In this document: positions 46,091 to 57,670 of the stretch, piece by piece
Layout: every line of letters begins with the position of its first letter
Numbering within the stretch: the first letter of the stretch is position 1
Assembly: GCA_024349245.1 (NCBI GenBank)
Contig: JALDNG010000022.1
Span: 4,773,001-4,837,000, forward strand
DNA length: 64,000 bases
Direction of reading: 5' to 3'
DNA from: Neodontobutis hainanensis
Lineage: Eukaryota > Chordata > Actinopteri > Gobiiformes > Odontobutidae
The notes under the pieces: generated by a model
Told to the model about the DNA's origin: nothing
Databases searched by the model: none
The model's input: only the letters and a program-made list of their open reading frames with translations
Position numbers and translations under genes: made by a program

Positions 46091-46573
46091 CTAAACATGA
46101 ATGCTACACTTTGGACAAAAGAGACTTACTTGATATTCCTCACTCCATGAAGGAACCATCTTTCTGTGGTTGGTCAAACAATTGCTGGCTACGTCTCTGT
46201 TTGTAACAACTCTTTCTTGGTACACTCTCTTTGAGAGTGGCATAATCCTTATAAGACCCTTCTTTCTTAATCTTGTCATGCCTGAACATTCTTGTGATGC
46301 TTGTTAGTTGTGTCTGAGGTAACTCTCTATACTTGTTTGATAAGTGCTCAAACTGCATTTTGACATTCTTACTCTTATTCTCTGGGTTGCTGTTATTATT
46401 GGTTCCTTTACGTGCACACTCTGACAAAGACCAGTCATCTCTGTTAAGTTTGCAACCTGTGATTGAGCTCCTCCGTGTAGATGTTTCCACCCTTCAGCAG
46501 CTGCAGGAATAATGTTTCTGGTATAAGCAGGTGGTAGATTGATAAAGCCCACAAATTTTCTTGCTCTGAACAC
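46091..46573 (-). pseudogene. BEL/Pao-like retrotransposon, pol remnant
   Basis: Overlapping minus-strand frames share pieces that fit the region between protease and reverse transcriptase of BEL/Pao elements: IPAAAEGWKHL, then LPQTQLTSITRMFRHD, KDYATLKESVPRKS, and LFDQPQKDGSFMEE followed by a degraded counterpart of the HHGVYHP-type motif. Frames shift at least twice. It stands 1.3 kb downstream, in the minus direction, of the gag-like remnant at 47846-48630 and probably belongs to the same insertion. Confidence 0.5.
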
Positions 46574-46604
46574 TGGGTTTATCCATCATAGTGGTCAACT
46601 TTAA

Positions 46605-47440
46605 CTGTACTGTCTCTGAGACACAAGTGAGCTGCATCTTCTTTGAGGAAGAGGACTATGGCCTCAAAAAGACCAACACTTGTATTATGAATTGTATGCA
46701 AGTGATACAGTAACAAGATTAGAGTAGTAAAGATATTTTGTGCACTTAATTTGAGACTGTGCATTTCTAAATGTATTTTGTACTGTAACACTAAGGGACC
46801 GATGCACCGAAAGTACATCATGCGTCCATTTACCCCATTCACACACATTTAAACTGTAGTGGTACAGCCTCAGCCTCTCCGACCAACACTAAATCTAAAT
46901 GAAGTGGGTGAAGCCATGTTTGTCTCTCCTACAATAGCTTACCACCACCTGATTGTGTGTAAATAGGGTGAATGAAAGCATGATGAACATATTCTCTGAA
47001 AAATGGCCAAAGAAATCACAAGTTCTGCAAGGGTATGTAAACTTATGAGCACAACTGTACTTTGGGTGCCTAAAAAGGTTTTTTAAAAAAGCACTATAAA
47101 AATGCATGCCATTTACCATTAGTATTACAGTACAAAATACATTCACAATCAAATTTTGCTGCAACATATGAACTGGTTTTCAAACTGCCAACCTTCCAGT
47201 TTTGGGACACACCACACTACCACCTGAGCCATTTCACCCCATAAGGAACATAACATTGTTAATGAATACTGTAAAATCCAACTGCTTCACATTTGTGGGT
47301 TGGTCTGTTTGGACACGGCTGTGATGTGAATTAAGTCTGGTCTCATCAAAAAGACTGAGGCTGCGGATTTACTGTAGGCAATAGTGTAAACACTCCTAGA
47401 TTGGGGGTTTATTTATGTAAACTAAATAATGCTACATCTC
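46605..47440. repeat. Split copy of the 44020-44340 dispersed repeat with nested fragments
   Basis: The two blocks that are contiguous in the first copy are here about 600 bp apart (46605-46690 and 47305-47430). Between them lie a SINE-like fragment (46800-46895, 'CAGCCTCTCCGACCAACACT') and a Tc1 end (46898-47060). Confidence 0.5.
46898..47060 (-). mobile_element. Tc1-like terminal fragment
   Basis: GTGGGTGAAGCCATGTTTG, then TCTCTGAAAAATGGCCAAAG and GGGTATGTAAACTTATGAGC match the terminal region of the Tc1 family at 4650 and 57671. No transposase sequence remains, so the strand is uncertain. Confidence 0.65.
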
Positions 47441-47845
47441 TTGTAGTGATTGTGTGATTTATTTGGTTTGTTCTATTGTGCTTGACTCAGTTTTGTCACT
47501 TTGTTTCTGTTGATAAACTGACATATGTGCTCTGTGTGTGTTAGTTTTGATGACTGACTGTTACAACAGTGTTAACTTGTGGCTGGAAAGTCAGAGGTGT
47601 TATTTTAGTTTCAGTTTGAAGAAAAGGTTAAAGCAAAAGCATCTTGATTCAGTTGACTGAGTCAAGATGAGTTTTTCTCTCATTAAAACTTAGTTTCAGT
47701 TTTAAATATTGTGTCAGAGGTGAAGAGAAATGTGCTTCACGTTTCAAGTGACTTAGCAATTGTGATAAACTGTGATTAGTGGCAGGGCATGGCTGCAGGA
47801 AATCCCTGAATTGTCTCAGCTTGAGTGAGTCCCTTCATCCAATTT
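47441..47845. other. Short stretch with possible Penelope-like terminal debris
   Basis: 47610-47700 contains GAAGAAAAGGTTAAAGCAAA, the reverse complement of the TTTGCTTTAACCTTTTCTTC stretch at 34426-34445, suggesting a second terminal fragment of the Penelope-like element. No gene. Confidence 0.4.
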
Positions 47846-48630
47846 TTAGCAATTTACGGGCCTTTCTCTGAACGCACGCTGGATTACAAAGGGATGTCTG
47901 TATCGAGCATTTAATGCTTCCAAAGTTTGTTCGTAGGCATCAGCATCATATCTATAGATGTTTCCTTCCAGTATAGTCCATGCCTCAACACTGGTATAAC
48001 TTTGCAGGTAGAACAACCTGTCTGCTGGATTTGTGCATTGTCTTTCTATTAATGCCCTAAAAATTGTACGCCACTCTAAAAACTTGAGAGTTTCCCGAGA
48101 AGACTGAGGTCTTGTGAGATCCATGTTATCTTGTAGGACTTGAACTAGCGACACTTGAGGAGTGTAAGTGTTGTTTGTTTGATCATTACTGACAGTACTG
48201 TACTGTAATGTCCTTTAATAGTGGTGGTGTAGGGTGACTGACCACATCACTGTGTGCTGCTTTACCTTTTTCACAAGCCTCGCCTGAAGCTGCTTCAGAA
48301 TATGCCTTGAGTTTTGCAGCTAGTACTTGTAGCTCTCTCTGGTTTTCCAGTCTCTTAAGTTTTTGCTTTTGTGCAACCAGCTGTCCAGCAAACTCCACTC
48401 TTTTTGCTGTGATGCATTGCAGTTTTGATGGAGTTGGAGTGGTGACTAGTAGAAGCAATTGGTTTAAAAATTGTAGACTGAAATATTGACTGAGCATAGT
48501 CCTTATATAGCACCATGTGAAGTCTTGCAATCTCTGCTTTAGAATAAAACTCCTCTAGTCCCACTTCACTCATGAGACCCATTATGTCTACAGTAACTGC
48601 TGTGCAGGCATCCATTTCTCTTCTCACCTC
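47846..48630 (-). pseudogene. BEL/Pao-like retrotransposon, gag remnant
   Basis: Two minus-strand pieces. The first (about 48627-48200) has MGLMSEVGLEEFYSKAE and a coiled-coil-like KQKLKRLENQRELQVLAAKL. The second (48154-47846) has LKFLEWRTIFRALIERQC, TNPADRLFYLQSYTSVEA and ALNARYRHPFVIQRAFRER, the conserved capsid-like domain (DUF1759 type) of BEL/Pao gag. Stops and a shift separate the pieces. No long terminal repeats were identified. Confidence 0.65.
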
Positions 48631-49196
48631 AGTTCAAGGGGCACTGAGGGATCTTATATTTTTATATGTGTCTCTGTCCTTTCAAAATTATCCATCATGT
48701 CACATAGATCATTGTCAAAACATTCTCCCTTAAGTTTGGAGGTTGCTGCTTTTACTTGAATCTTCCAGACTTTGTAAAGGTGCAGAATTATGTTTTATCT
48801 TTGTTTTTTTTTGTTAGGTAATTTATACATCTCCTATAGGTATTATTACCGTTTGCTCCTAGTCCTGCTCATGTCATGTCCTTCAAGCAAATTCAAACAG
48901 TGACATAGACATAACTAGTCACATACTAAACAACGCACAAACATGATCCTGTACCATTGTCTACATGTGTGTGATTTGCTACATTCTTGTAAGAATTTAA
49001 ACCTGACTATTTATTCTAAATTGTTTGCTGTCTCCATGGTCTCTCTCATTAATCTGAACTAAAATGATTTTAACATTTCAACAGAGTTAATTTTCTCTCT
49101 ATCTTATTTAATTTTACTTGTCGAGACTCAATCTGTTTGCTAAAATCACCACATTCTGATTTTTTTCTAGAGATGTTCTAATATGATAAACTCTGG
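48631..49196. other. Gene-free stretch
   Basis: AT-rich, with no recognised feature. It may contain further decayed retroelement sequence. Confidence 0.4.
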
Positions 49197-49380
49197 AGGC
49201 GGCAGTAGCTCAGTGGGTAGAGCGGTCGTCCTTCAACTGGAAGGTAGGTGGTTCATACTGCCGTTGTGTCCTTGGGCAAGACACTTAACCCACCTTGCCT
49301 CCAGTGGTTGTAACAATGGTAATTATAACAATGTAAGTTGCTTTGGATAAAAGCGTCAGCTAAATGAATAATAGTAAATG
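49197..49380 (+). mobile_element. tRNA-derived SINE with LINE-type tail
   Basis: The head GCAGTAGCTCAGTGGGTAGA matches a tRNA A box, and GGTGGTTCATACTG is a weak B box. The body 'TGTGTCCTTGGGCAAGACAC' follows, then the tail TTGCTTTGGATAAAAGCGTC, a motif shared by many fish SINEs and LINEs. It is the same family head as at 16672, with a shorter body and a different tail. Confidence 0.85.
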
Positions 49381-49551
49381 GATATAGCCTTCTTTCGCTC
49401 TACGTAACTCTAAAACATTAGAAATGACTTTTAGCAGAAACCATATATTATTCACAAATGCACATTAATTATAACTAGATCAATGTCCAGAAAAATAAGC
49501 TACAAACGTGGTGTGATAGAATATCATGAATACTGTTTAAACGGGTGAGCG

Positions 49552-49567
49552 CTGCCCTCTTATGGCG
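49552..49567 (-). promoter_or_regulatory. CTCF-like motif, reverse orientation
   Basis: CTGCCCTCTTATGGCG reads CGCCATAAGAGGGCAG on the minus strand, close to the CTCF core. It is a motif match only. Confidence 0.3.
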
Positions 49568-49657
49568 AAGTTGCGGTCTGCAGTCACAATTATTGAAGGG
49601 TATTTTTTGGTTCAGTAGACAAGCCCCCCGGGGCGTCGGGCTGAGGGGTAAAGGGTA

Positions 49658-49658
49658 C

Positions 49659-49724
<66 letters not shown>
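49658..49724. repeat. (TAA)n microsatellite
   Basis: About 22 perfect TAA triplets that also form the 3' tail of the adjacent minus-strand LINE. Confidence 0.95.
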
Positions 49725-50328
49725 GTTTTATTTATATAGCGCCTTTCCAGAGCTCAAGGACGCTTTACAATAAACAATAAACAAACAACAATAAGGACAA
49801 TTGACAAAGAGAGCAGACAGAACAACAATAGGCAAATGAGAGCGCAAATACAGTAAAAAAAAACACATTAAGAATTGTAACATTCAGAAAATAGGTGTGT
49901 TTTGAGCATGGATTTGAATTCAGAGATAGTGTTAACAAAACGAAGTGATGGGGGGAGAGAGTTCCACATTTTGGGAGCAATAACACTAAATGATCTGCCC
50001 TCCATTGAAGCAAGGCGATGCCGAGGGACAACGAGAAGGCTGGAATCAGCAGATCGTAAAGAGTAGGGGTGTAGGGGAGAAGCAGGTTACAGAGGTAGGG
50101 GGGAGCAAAGTCGTGCAGAGACTTAAAAGCGAGAAGGAGAATTTTGTATTTAATACAGTAAACTACGGGAAGCCAGTGAAGATCATGCAGAATTGGGGAA
50201 ATATGTGCAGAACGCTTGGTGTGTGTGAGTAGTCTAGCAGCAGAGTTTTGAATGTATTCTAATTTGGAAATGGAGCTAGCTGGTAGGCCAATGGAAAGTG
50301 CATTGCAGTAATCAAGACGTGATGGAAT
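49725..50328 (-). mobile_element. L2-like LINE, 3' part (outer element)
   Basis: Starts after the (TAA)n tail with TTTTATTTATATAGCGCC. On the minus strand it encodes the C-terminal part: PSRLDYCNALSIGLPASSIS, then LEYIQNSAARLLTHTKRSAH and LHDLHWLPVVYCIKYK. The coding sequence stops abruptly at about 50328, where another LINE with a (TAAG)n tail begins. The upstream half seems to resume at 52056-52380. Confidence 0.8.
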
Positions 50329-50426
50329 AAGTAAGTAAGTAAGTAAATTTTATTTATATAGCACCTTTCACAGATATAAATCACAAAGTGCTTTACAAAG
50401 TGCAATAAAAACAATAAAACTTAGAG

Positions 50427-50460
<34 letters not shown>

Positions 50461-52055
50461 AAAACCACAGAATATTGAAACATAAAAGCCCAATCAACTA
50501 AAAGCTTGTTTAAATAAAAGTGTCTTCAGCTGCTTTTTAAAAGAATCAACAGAAATATCCACTCGCAGTGACAGGGGCAGGGCGTTCCAGAGTCTGGGGG
50601 CGACTGTTTGGAAAGACCGGTCACCCCGGGTTTTCAAACGTGTTTTGGGGACCATTAAAAGGTTTTGACCTGAAGACCGAAGAGTGCGTGAGGAGGAGTA
50701 AGGGGTCAGCAGGTCAGTGATGTACTGGGGGGCCTGTCCATGTAGAGCTCTAAAAGTCAAGACTAAAATTTTAAAATCAATCCTGAATTTGACTGGAAGC
50801 CAATGAAGTGAAGCTAAAACCGGTGAAATGTGAGCCCTTCTGTTGGTTCCAGTTAAAAGCCTGGCTGCAGCATTTTGCACCATTTGAAGCCGACCCAGAG
50901 ACAATTTGTTGAAACAAATAAAAAGAGAATTACAATAATCAAGACGAGAAGAAATAAAAGCATGAATAATCATCTCCAAGTTAGATTTAGACAATAACAC
51001 TCTCAATTTAGAAATGTTTCTTAGATGATAAAAACAGTTTTTGACCAACTGTCTAGAATGACTGTCCAGAGACATAGATTGGTCAAACAGAACACCAAGG
51101 TTTCTGAGGCTCGACTGGACGGAAGAACCCAGGGAACCAAGGTGTTGTTTGATTTGAAGTATTTTTGGTCAGGTGCAAAGATTAAAGTTTCAGTCTTTTT
51201 GTATTTAGCTGTAGGTAGTTATTGCATAACCAGTTCTTTAAGCAAGTCAAGCAGTTCAACAATTCAGTAAGTTTATAAAACTCAGAGTCTTTAAAAGAAC
51301 AGTACAACTGAATGTCATCAGCATAAAAGTGATAAGACACATTTTTAAAACCATGAAATATTTCACTAAGAGGGCATATGTACAATAAAAACAAAAGAGG
51401 ACCTAAGACTGAGCCCTGAGGAACTCCATATGACAGAGGGTCATTTCAGACAGAATATTGTTAATACAGACACAAAATGATCTGTCACTCAGGTAAGAGG
51501 AAAACCACTTTAGAACTGATCCAGAGAAACCCATTTCATATTGCAGACGCTTTAACAATATATTATGGTCCAGAGTATCAAAAGCAGACGATAAATCCAG
51601 TAAGATCAAGACTGAGTACTGCCCAGAGTCAGCTGCCATCATAATGTCATTTGATATCCTCAGCAGGGCAGTCTCTGTTGAATGACATTTTCGGAAGCCT
51701 GACTGAAATTTGTCTATAACATTAATTTCATTAAGAAACGCAGTCAGCTGCTCCGCCACCACTCTCTCCAGGATTTTAGATAAAAAAGGCAATTTAGAGA
51801 TTGGCCTGTAGTTGTTTGGTTCAAAAGAATCCAAATTGGGCTTCTTCAGAATGGGGCTGACGACCGCTTGTTTAAAAGAGCTGGGCACAGAACCAGTTAA
51901 AAGAGAAAGGTTGATCAGTTTAACAACATAAGGACCAACTAAATCAAATACATTTAAAAGCAACGAAGCTGGCATTACATCCAGAGGGCTTGATGATGGT
52001 TTCACTTTTTTTAGTAGACCCTTGATATCCTCTTCAGTGACAGTGGAATGTGAGA
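50329..52055 (-). mobile_element. L2-like LINE nested in another LINE, with reverse transcriptase
   Basis: A (TAAG)n tail at 50329-50346, then TTTTATTTATATAGCACC. On the minus strand there are three large coding pieces. 52005-51403 is the reverse transcriptase (SGSVLKWFSSYLSDRSFCV preceded by LLDLSSAFDTLDH). 51394-51182 has the catalytic HFYADDIQLYC. 51075-50494 is the C-terminal part (HAFISSRLDYCNSLF to RLWNALPLSLRVD). One or two frameshifts separate them. An A-run of about 32 bases sits inside its 3' end (50427-50458). The 5' half with the endonuclease is missing. Confidence 0.9.
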
Positions 52056-52380
52056 GTGGAAAGATAAAGAGGAATCAAAAATTACACCAAGATTTTTAAC
52101 AGCACTAGATGGTTTGATGAAAGAGCCGGCAATCGCACAGGCGAAGTTAGTAGAAATTTTATTAGTGAGTGATGAAGGTCCAGTGAAAATAATCTCAGTT
52201 TTGTCCATGTTAAGTTTTAGAAAATTTGAATGAAGCCAGTCTTTTATTTCATGCACACAAGCAGAGATTTTGTCAGTTGTGAGAGATAAAGTTGATGTAC
52301 AGGTACTATATAATTGAATGTCGTCAGCGTAAAAATGATAATTAAAACCATGACGGCGGAGGATCTGAGGTACTGTTTAG
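52056..52380 (-). mobile_element. Upstream part of the outer L2-like LINE
   Basis: The minus strand encodes HEIKDWLHSNFLKLNMDKTE, then IIFTGPSSL and VKNLGVIFDSSLSFHS, the part of an L2-like protein that directly follows the YADD motif. It is followed in the element by sequence like that at 50328-49725, so the LINE at 50329-52055 appears to have landed inside it. Confidence 0.7.
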
Positions 52381-52955
52381 CTACCCCTGGGCCCTCTCAG
52401 AGCCTGTTAAAAAATGGGTTTTATAATGCATTTTCAAATAATTTATATAATAAATATTGTATTACTATACACCCTGACCAAATAAACTGATTTCGAGAGA
52501 CAGAATGATAACAGTTGTCCGTGGGCACTAGCACCCCTATAAATATGTTGAAAATGATTTAGTCCACCTGGTGCCATAGTTGATTTAACCAAGGTAGCCT
52601 ACTTACTGAGTGAGTGACAGTCTGAGCAGCCTTGAATCAAGAAAGTTAAATATGGTCATCAAAAGATAAGAGAAAAAAAGGAGAGTGAGAAAAAGTGTAA
52701 TGAGGGAAAGCAGCTACTAAGGGAAAGCTGGAACTATTGTTTACTAAGCAATGAAAGCGGAAAATCCCGGATGTAAACGCCATATTATTGCCCTTTCATA
52801 TCGACAATATCGGTAAATAGAGGACCAATGGGCGGATTACATCCATGTTTATGTTCAATCTATGCTAGTGACCACCGTGGCTCACTACTTTTACTAATGC
52901 ATTGTGGGAAACATTTCAGTCACATAGACATAATATTATATATATACATTTATAT

Positions 52956-53016
<61 letters not shown>

Positions 53017-53440
53017 TTATATAGTGATTAGTGTGTTGATTTGGACACAGCCATGGTCTTTTTGCCTGTCCGTGTCTTGCAGTCTATCAATAATTTATAA
53101 TTCTCTATTTTAAAGAGCCATCTGACTTATGTTGTATATTTTATACTATGCTTACCTTTATGAAGTTTAGCCGCCTTCACAAATGCAATAATAAAGTCAT
53201 ATAAGGACACATCTCTGCCATTGCATACATGATTAATATTTTTTGATAAGTTTTTTAAGCTCAGTACATCATATCCAGTTCTTTGCATGCAACATTGTAC
53301 AAACAAGAAAAACACAAAACAAATGTGTGTAGTGTGATAGTTATGGGCGGCCCGATTGCTCCTGATGACCCAGAAATAACTAGTATAACTAGAAAATAAC
53401 TAGAAAATAACTGGCAAAAACTAGAAATAATAGTTACCAT
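52381..53440. other. Gene-free stretch with TA microsatellite
   Basis: No gene. An interrupted (TA)n tract spans about 52931-53012. Confidence 0.6.
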
Positions 53441-53449
53441 GACAACTAC

Positions 53450-54149
53450 CAAAGAAAAGAGGTAGATTTTTTATTAATGTGCATAAAGACAACAAGAAAA
53501 TATGGAAAAATCTCCAAAAGGCATCAAATTACTGATTAGACATCCTTATAATAAGTCAAAAAAGTTAGATTATATTTCCATCATTTACACTTAAAACACA
53601 CTCAAACACACTGAAAATACACTCAAAATAACAGAAAACAAAAAAATGGTGTCTGCAAAAAGTTTGGGCACTCTGCAGAGTCAATACTTTGTACTGCCCC
53701 CTTTGGCAAGCTAAGACCTGACAATGTCTTGGATTGTTCTCAATCATCGTCTGGATAGACCAGGTGATGTCAATCTCAAAGGTTTTAAATGCCCAGACTC
53801 ATCTGACCTTGCCCCAACAATCAGCACCATGGGTTCTTCTAAGCAGTTGTCTAGAAAACTGAAACTGAAAATAGTTTCAATAGAAATAGATGCTCACAAA
53901 GCAGGAGAGGGCTATAAAAAGATAGCAAAGCGTTTTCAGATGCCAATATCCTCTGAACAGTGGAAGTTAACACAAGATCTGGGAGACCAAGAACAATATC
54001 AGACAGAAAGGCTCGCAGGATTGTGAGAAAAGTAAGTCAAAACCCTCGTTTGACTGCACGATCCCTCCAGAAAGATCTGGCAGACACTGGAGTTGTGGTA
54101 CACTATTCCACTATAAAGAGAAACTTGTACAAATATGGACTTCATGGAA
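53450..54149 (+). mobile_element. Tc1-like element, left half (second family)
   Basis: The left terminal region (53463-53600) is inverted relative to 57353-57500: TTTTTTATTAATGTGCATAA on the left, TTATGCACATTAATAAAAAA on the right. The outermost about 30 bases of the left end are lost. 53830-54149 encodes the transposase N terminus: GSSKQLSRKLKLKIVS, HKAGEGYKKIAKRFQMP, RSGRPRTISDRKARRIVRKV (a typical GRPR linker) and VVVHYSTIKRNLYKYGLHG, with shifts. It is interrupted at about 54149 by an L2-like LINE. Confidence 0.85.
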
Positions 54150-56770
54150 TAAGGATTTTAATCCGGAGTTCTCTGAGTTACTTGGGGAATTACGAACACA
54201 ATACGACAGTTTATTAATCTGTGGTGATTTCAATATTCATGTTTGCTGCCCATCAAGTCAACTGTCCAATGACTTTCAGAGCCTTCTGGTCTCTTTGGAT
54301 CTGACACAGTCAGTGAACGCTCCCACACACCAGCTCCGTCACACATTGGACCTGATCATCTCTCATGGACTCACTGCATTAATCTCAGAAATAAGTGACA
54401 TTTGCATTTCAAACCACCTTCCTGTTATGTTTGAATTCAAAGGCCCTGTCCCTGCAGCAAAATCCCTTACTCCAGCCGTTCACCGCCGGATCATCACTTC
54501 CACCACAGCTGGAGAATTTGCTGCTGCCTTTATGAACACCACACAACACTTTACTCTCAGGACGAGGTGGTCTTTCCACTCTGCACAGAAGTCTTCATCT
54601 ACTCCTTCAACTCCACCTGCTCAGAGATTTTTAACATCATTGCTCCACTCAGATGCAGAGCTGTCAGGACTTAACTAGAGCCTTGGCTTAATGAAACCAC
54701 CCGTGCCCTTAGACAGAGGTGAAGGCAGGGCGAGCGCAAGTGAAAAAAGGACAAGTTGCATGTTTCACTGGGTATATTGAGAGACAGTCTTACTGAATAT
54801 CAAAATGCTTCCAAAGCAGCTAAATGTCAGTATCTGTCTAATGTTATTTCCACCAGCTCTAATCGTCCTAGAGCGCTATTCAATACAATTCAGTCTGTTA
54901 TAAATCCATCTAGTAATGCTCTACAGCAGGCCTCAACATCAACCTGTAATGATTTCCTCCATTATTTTGTTGATAAAGTAGCCTCTGTTAGACAGAGCAT
55001 TAAGAACATGTCTAACAGCTTTGACTTGTGCTCTTCCCCTGTCCTCTCTGTGTTTAATGTGTTTGAGCCAGTATCACTCTCTCTCCTCTCTGAGGTGGTC
55101 CAGAGGCTGAGACCGACCAACTGTCCTCTGGACATTATACCATCTAAAATGCTTAAACAGGTTTTTAACACAGTGGGCCCATGCCTTCTCTCATTTATAA
55201 ACAGCTGCCTGAGTTCAGGTTCTGTACCAACTGTATTCAAGCACGCAGTGGTCAGGCCTCTGCTAAAAAAACCCAACCTTGATCCAACTGTTTTGTCAAA
55301 TTTTAAACCTGTGTCCCATTTACCTTTTCTATCAAAGGTTTTGGAAAAGATAGTTTTCTTACAGTTGCAGTCTTTTCTGGAGAACAATCAGATCTTTGAA
55401 AAGTTTCAGTCTGGCTTCAGGACACGACACAGCATTGAGTCTGCTCTTCTCAAAGTACAAAACGACATTCTCTTGTCCCTTGATGAGAAGAAGCCATTGC
55501 TGCTCATAATGCTGGATCTTACTGCAGCGTTTGACACCGTGGACCACTCAGTCCTCCTGACACGCCTGGAACAACAGGTTGGGCTTCAGGGACCTGTGCT
55601 GCAGTGGTTTAGGTCGTATTTAACAGAGAGGACTTTTTCTGTTAGGATTGGTGACCCCTCCTCCTCCTCGTCTTCCTTGACCTCTGGTGTGCCACAAGGT
55701 TACATTTTGGCCCTGTTTTATTTTCCTTGTATTTGCTGACGTTAGGTGCAGTTATTTCAAAGCACAATATGTCCTTTCATCTGTACACAGACGACCTGCA
55801 GGTTTACCTTCCGGTTGTCCCAGCTTGTCCTGATAGTCTTCAAGTCCATCAACAGATGTTTAGAGGACATCAAACTGTGGCTGTCCCAGAATTTCCTCTG
55901 TTTGAATGAGGATAAAACTGAATTTATTGTGTTTGGCACATCCAACCTGCCCAGTGTCTTAGCTCCTGGTCCTGTTGCTTTGGCCCCCCATCCACGTTGT
56001 CAAAAATCTGGGGGTAAAACTAGACAGAAGTCTAAAATTTGAAAAACAAATAGATTCTGTGGTTAAGGCAAGCTTTTTTCAGCTTCGCCTCCTTTCAAAG
56101 GTTAAAACCTTTTTAAGTCATGCTGAGAAAGCCATTCATGCTTTTATCAGCTCCCGCATAGATTACTGCAATGCACTCTATGTGGGAGTTAACCAAACTG
56201 GGCTTCACCATTTGCAGCTTGTGCAAAACGCTGCTGCCCGACTGCTAACTAACAGTCGTTAACACGAGCACATCACACCTGTCCTGTACTCCCTGCACTG
56301 GCTCCCTGTTCAGTTTAGAATTCATTTTAAAATCTTAATGTTTGTTTTTTAATGCAGTCACAGGCCTTGCACCTTCTTATTTGTGTGAGATTCTGACCCC
56401 TCACCAACCCAACAGAGCTCTACGTTCTGCTGGGCAACATCTGCTGAAGCTGTCCCTGTCCCGCTACAAACAGTGGGGCGATCGTTCTTTTGCAGTGGCA
56501 GGCCGGTCCTAAACTCTGGAACTCGTTGCCCATTGAGTTACGGTCCATCCCTGACCGGCCTCTGTTTAAAGCCAAACTTAAAACCTATTAATTTAAAATG
56601 GCTTTTTGCACTTAATGGCTCTGTGACACTGCTCTGTTTTATTGTGTAAATGTGTTTTTAAACCTATTTGTAAATATGTTTATTTTTTATTAATATTGTT
56701 AAGCACCTTGGTTCAATCTGTGGTTGTTGGAAGGCGCTATATAAATAAATATTGATTGATTGATTGATTG
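54150..56770 (+). mobile_element. L2-like LINE inserted in a Tc1-like element
   Basis: The plus strand begins in the endonuclease C terminus (LLICGDFNIHV near 54215; IISHGLTALISEISDICISN at 54355-54415). Then comes a long frame at 54756-55739 with the reverse transcriptase: RLRPTNCPLDIIPSKML, FQSGFRTRHSIESALL and LLIMLDLTAAFDTVDHSVLL. The catalytic motif (HLYTDDLQVYL) is at about 55775-55808 in another frame, and the C-terminal part runs to about 56590. The end carries TATATAAATAAATATTGATT and a (GATT)n tail to 56770. Several frameshifts mean it is dead. It is the same family as 42576-43328. No target duplication is visible, and about 12 bases of the Tc1 element are missing at the junction. 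Confidence 0.9.
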
Positions 56771-57520
56771 AAAACCTCTTCTACGTCCTCAACACAACAG
56801 CACACAGTTTGCAAATGAACATATAGACAAGCCTGATGCATTTTGGAAACAAGTTCTGTGGACCAATGAGGTTAAAATAGAACTTTTTGGCCGGGATGAG
56901 CAAAGGTATGTTTGGAGAAGAAAGGGCACAGAATCTAATGAAAAGAACCTCTGTCCAACTGTTAACCATGGGGGTGGATCGATCATGTTTTGCTTGATGC
57001 CATCTGTGAAAAAGCTGAAGTTAAAGAGAGGATGGCTTCTACAAATGGATAATGATCCTAAACACACCTCAAAATCCATGGTGGATTAATCAAGAGGCAT
57101 AAACTAAAGGTTTTGCCATGGACTTCACAATCTCCTGACCTCATAATTGACAGACAGCCTAGAAATCTCAAAGAACTGGAAGACTTTTGTAAGGAAGACA
57201 GGGCAAAGATACCTCAAACAAGAATTAAAACACTCTTGGCTAGCTACAAAAAGCGTTTACAAGTGTGATTGCCAAAGGGGGCAGTACAAGGTATTAACTC
57301 TGCAGGGTGCCCAAACTTTTGCAGAAACCATTTTTTTGTTTTCTGTTATTTTGAAAGTGTAAATGATAGAAATAAAATCTAACTTTTTTGACTTATTATA
57401 AGGATGTCTAATCAGTAATTTGATGCCTTTTGGAGATTTTTCTATCTTTTCTTGGCTTCTTTATGCACATTAATAAAAAATTTTACTTGGGGTGCCCAAA
57501 CTTTCGATCCCCACTGTACA
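56771..57520 (+). mobile_element. Tc1-like element, right half (second family)
   Basis: Resumes at AAAACCTCTTCTACGTCCTC and encodes catalytic-domain remnants: FWKQVLWTNEVKIELFGRDE in broken frames, then the 'CACAATCTCCTGACCTCATA' stretch that corresponds to the SPDL motif. The terminal inverted repeat runs about 57353-57520 and ends in CTTTCGATCCCCACTGTA, a typical Tc1 end. Confidence 0.85.
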
Positions 57521-57670
57521 TACACTGGCGTGTTTAAACCATTGTATAATTCCTGCACATTCAGTCTTATCTGGGAAATATCTAGATACAGACTCCTTGT
57601 ACATTTCCCTTTTTTATTCAGACTACCGGTAAAACATTTTTAGGCTTCTAATATTGTCTCAAAACTCATT

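Noticed and set aside
54756..55739. 327-residue frame that could be taken for a host gene
   Set aside because: It is the reverse transcriptase of an L2-like LINE, flanked by frameshifted parts of the same element.
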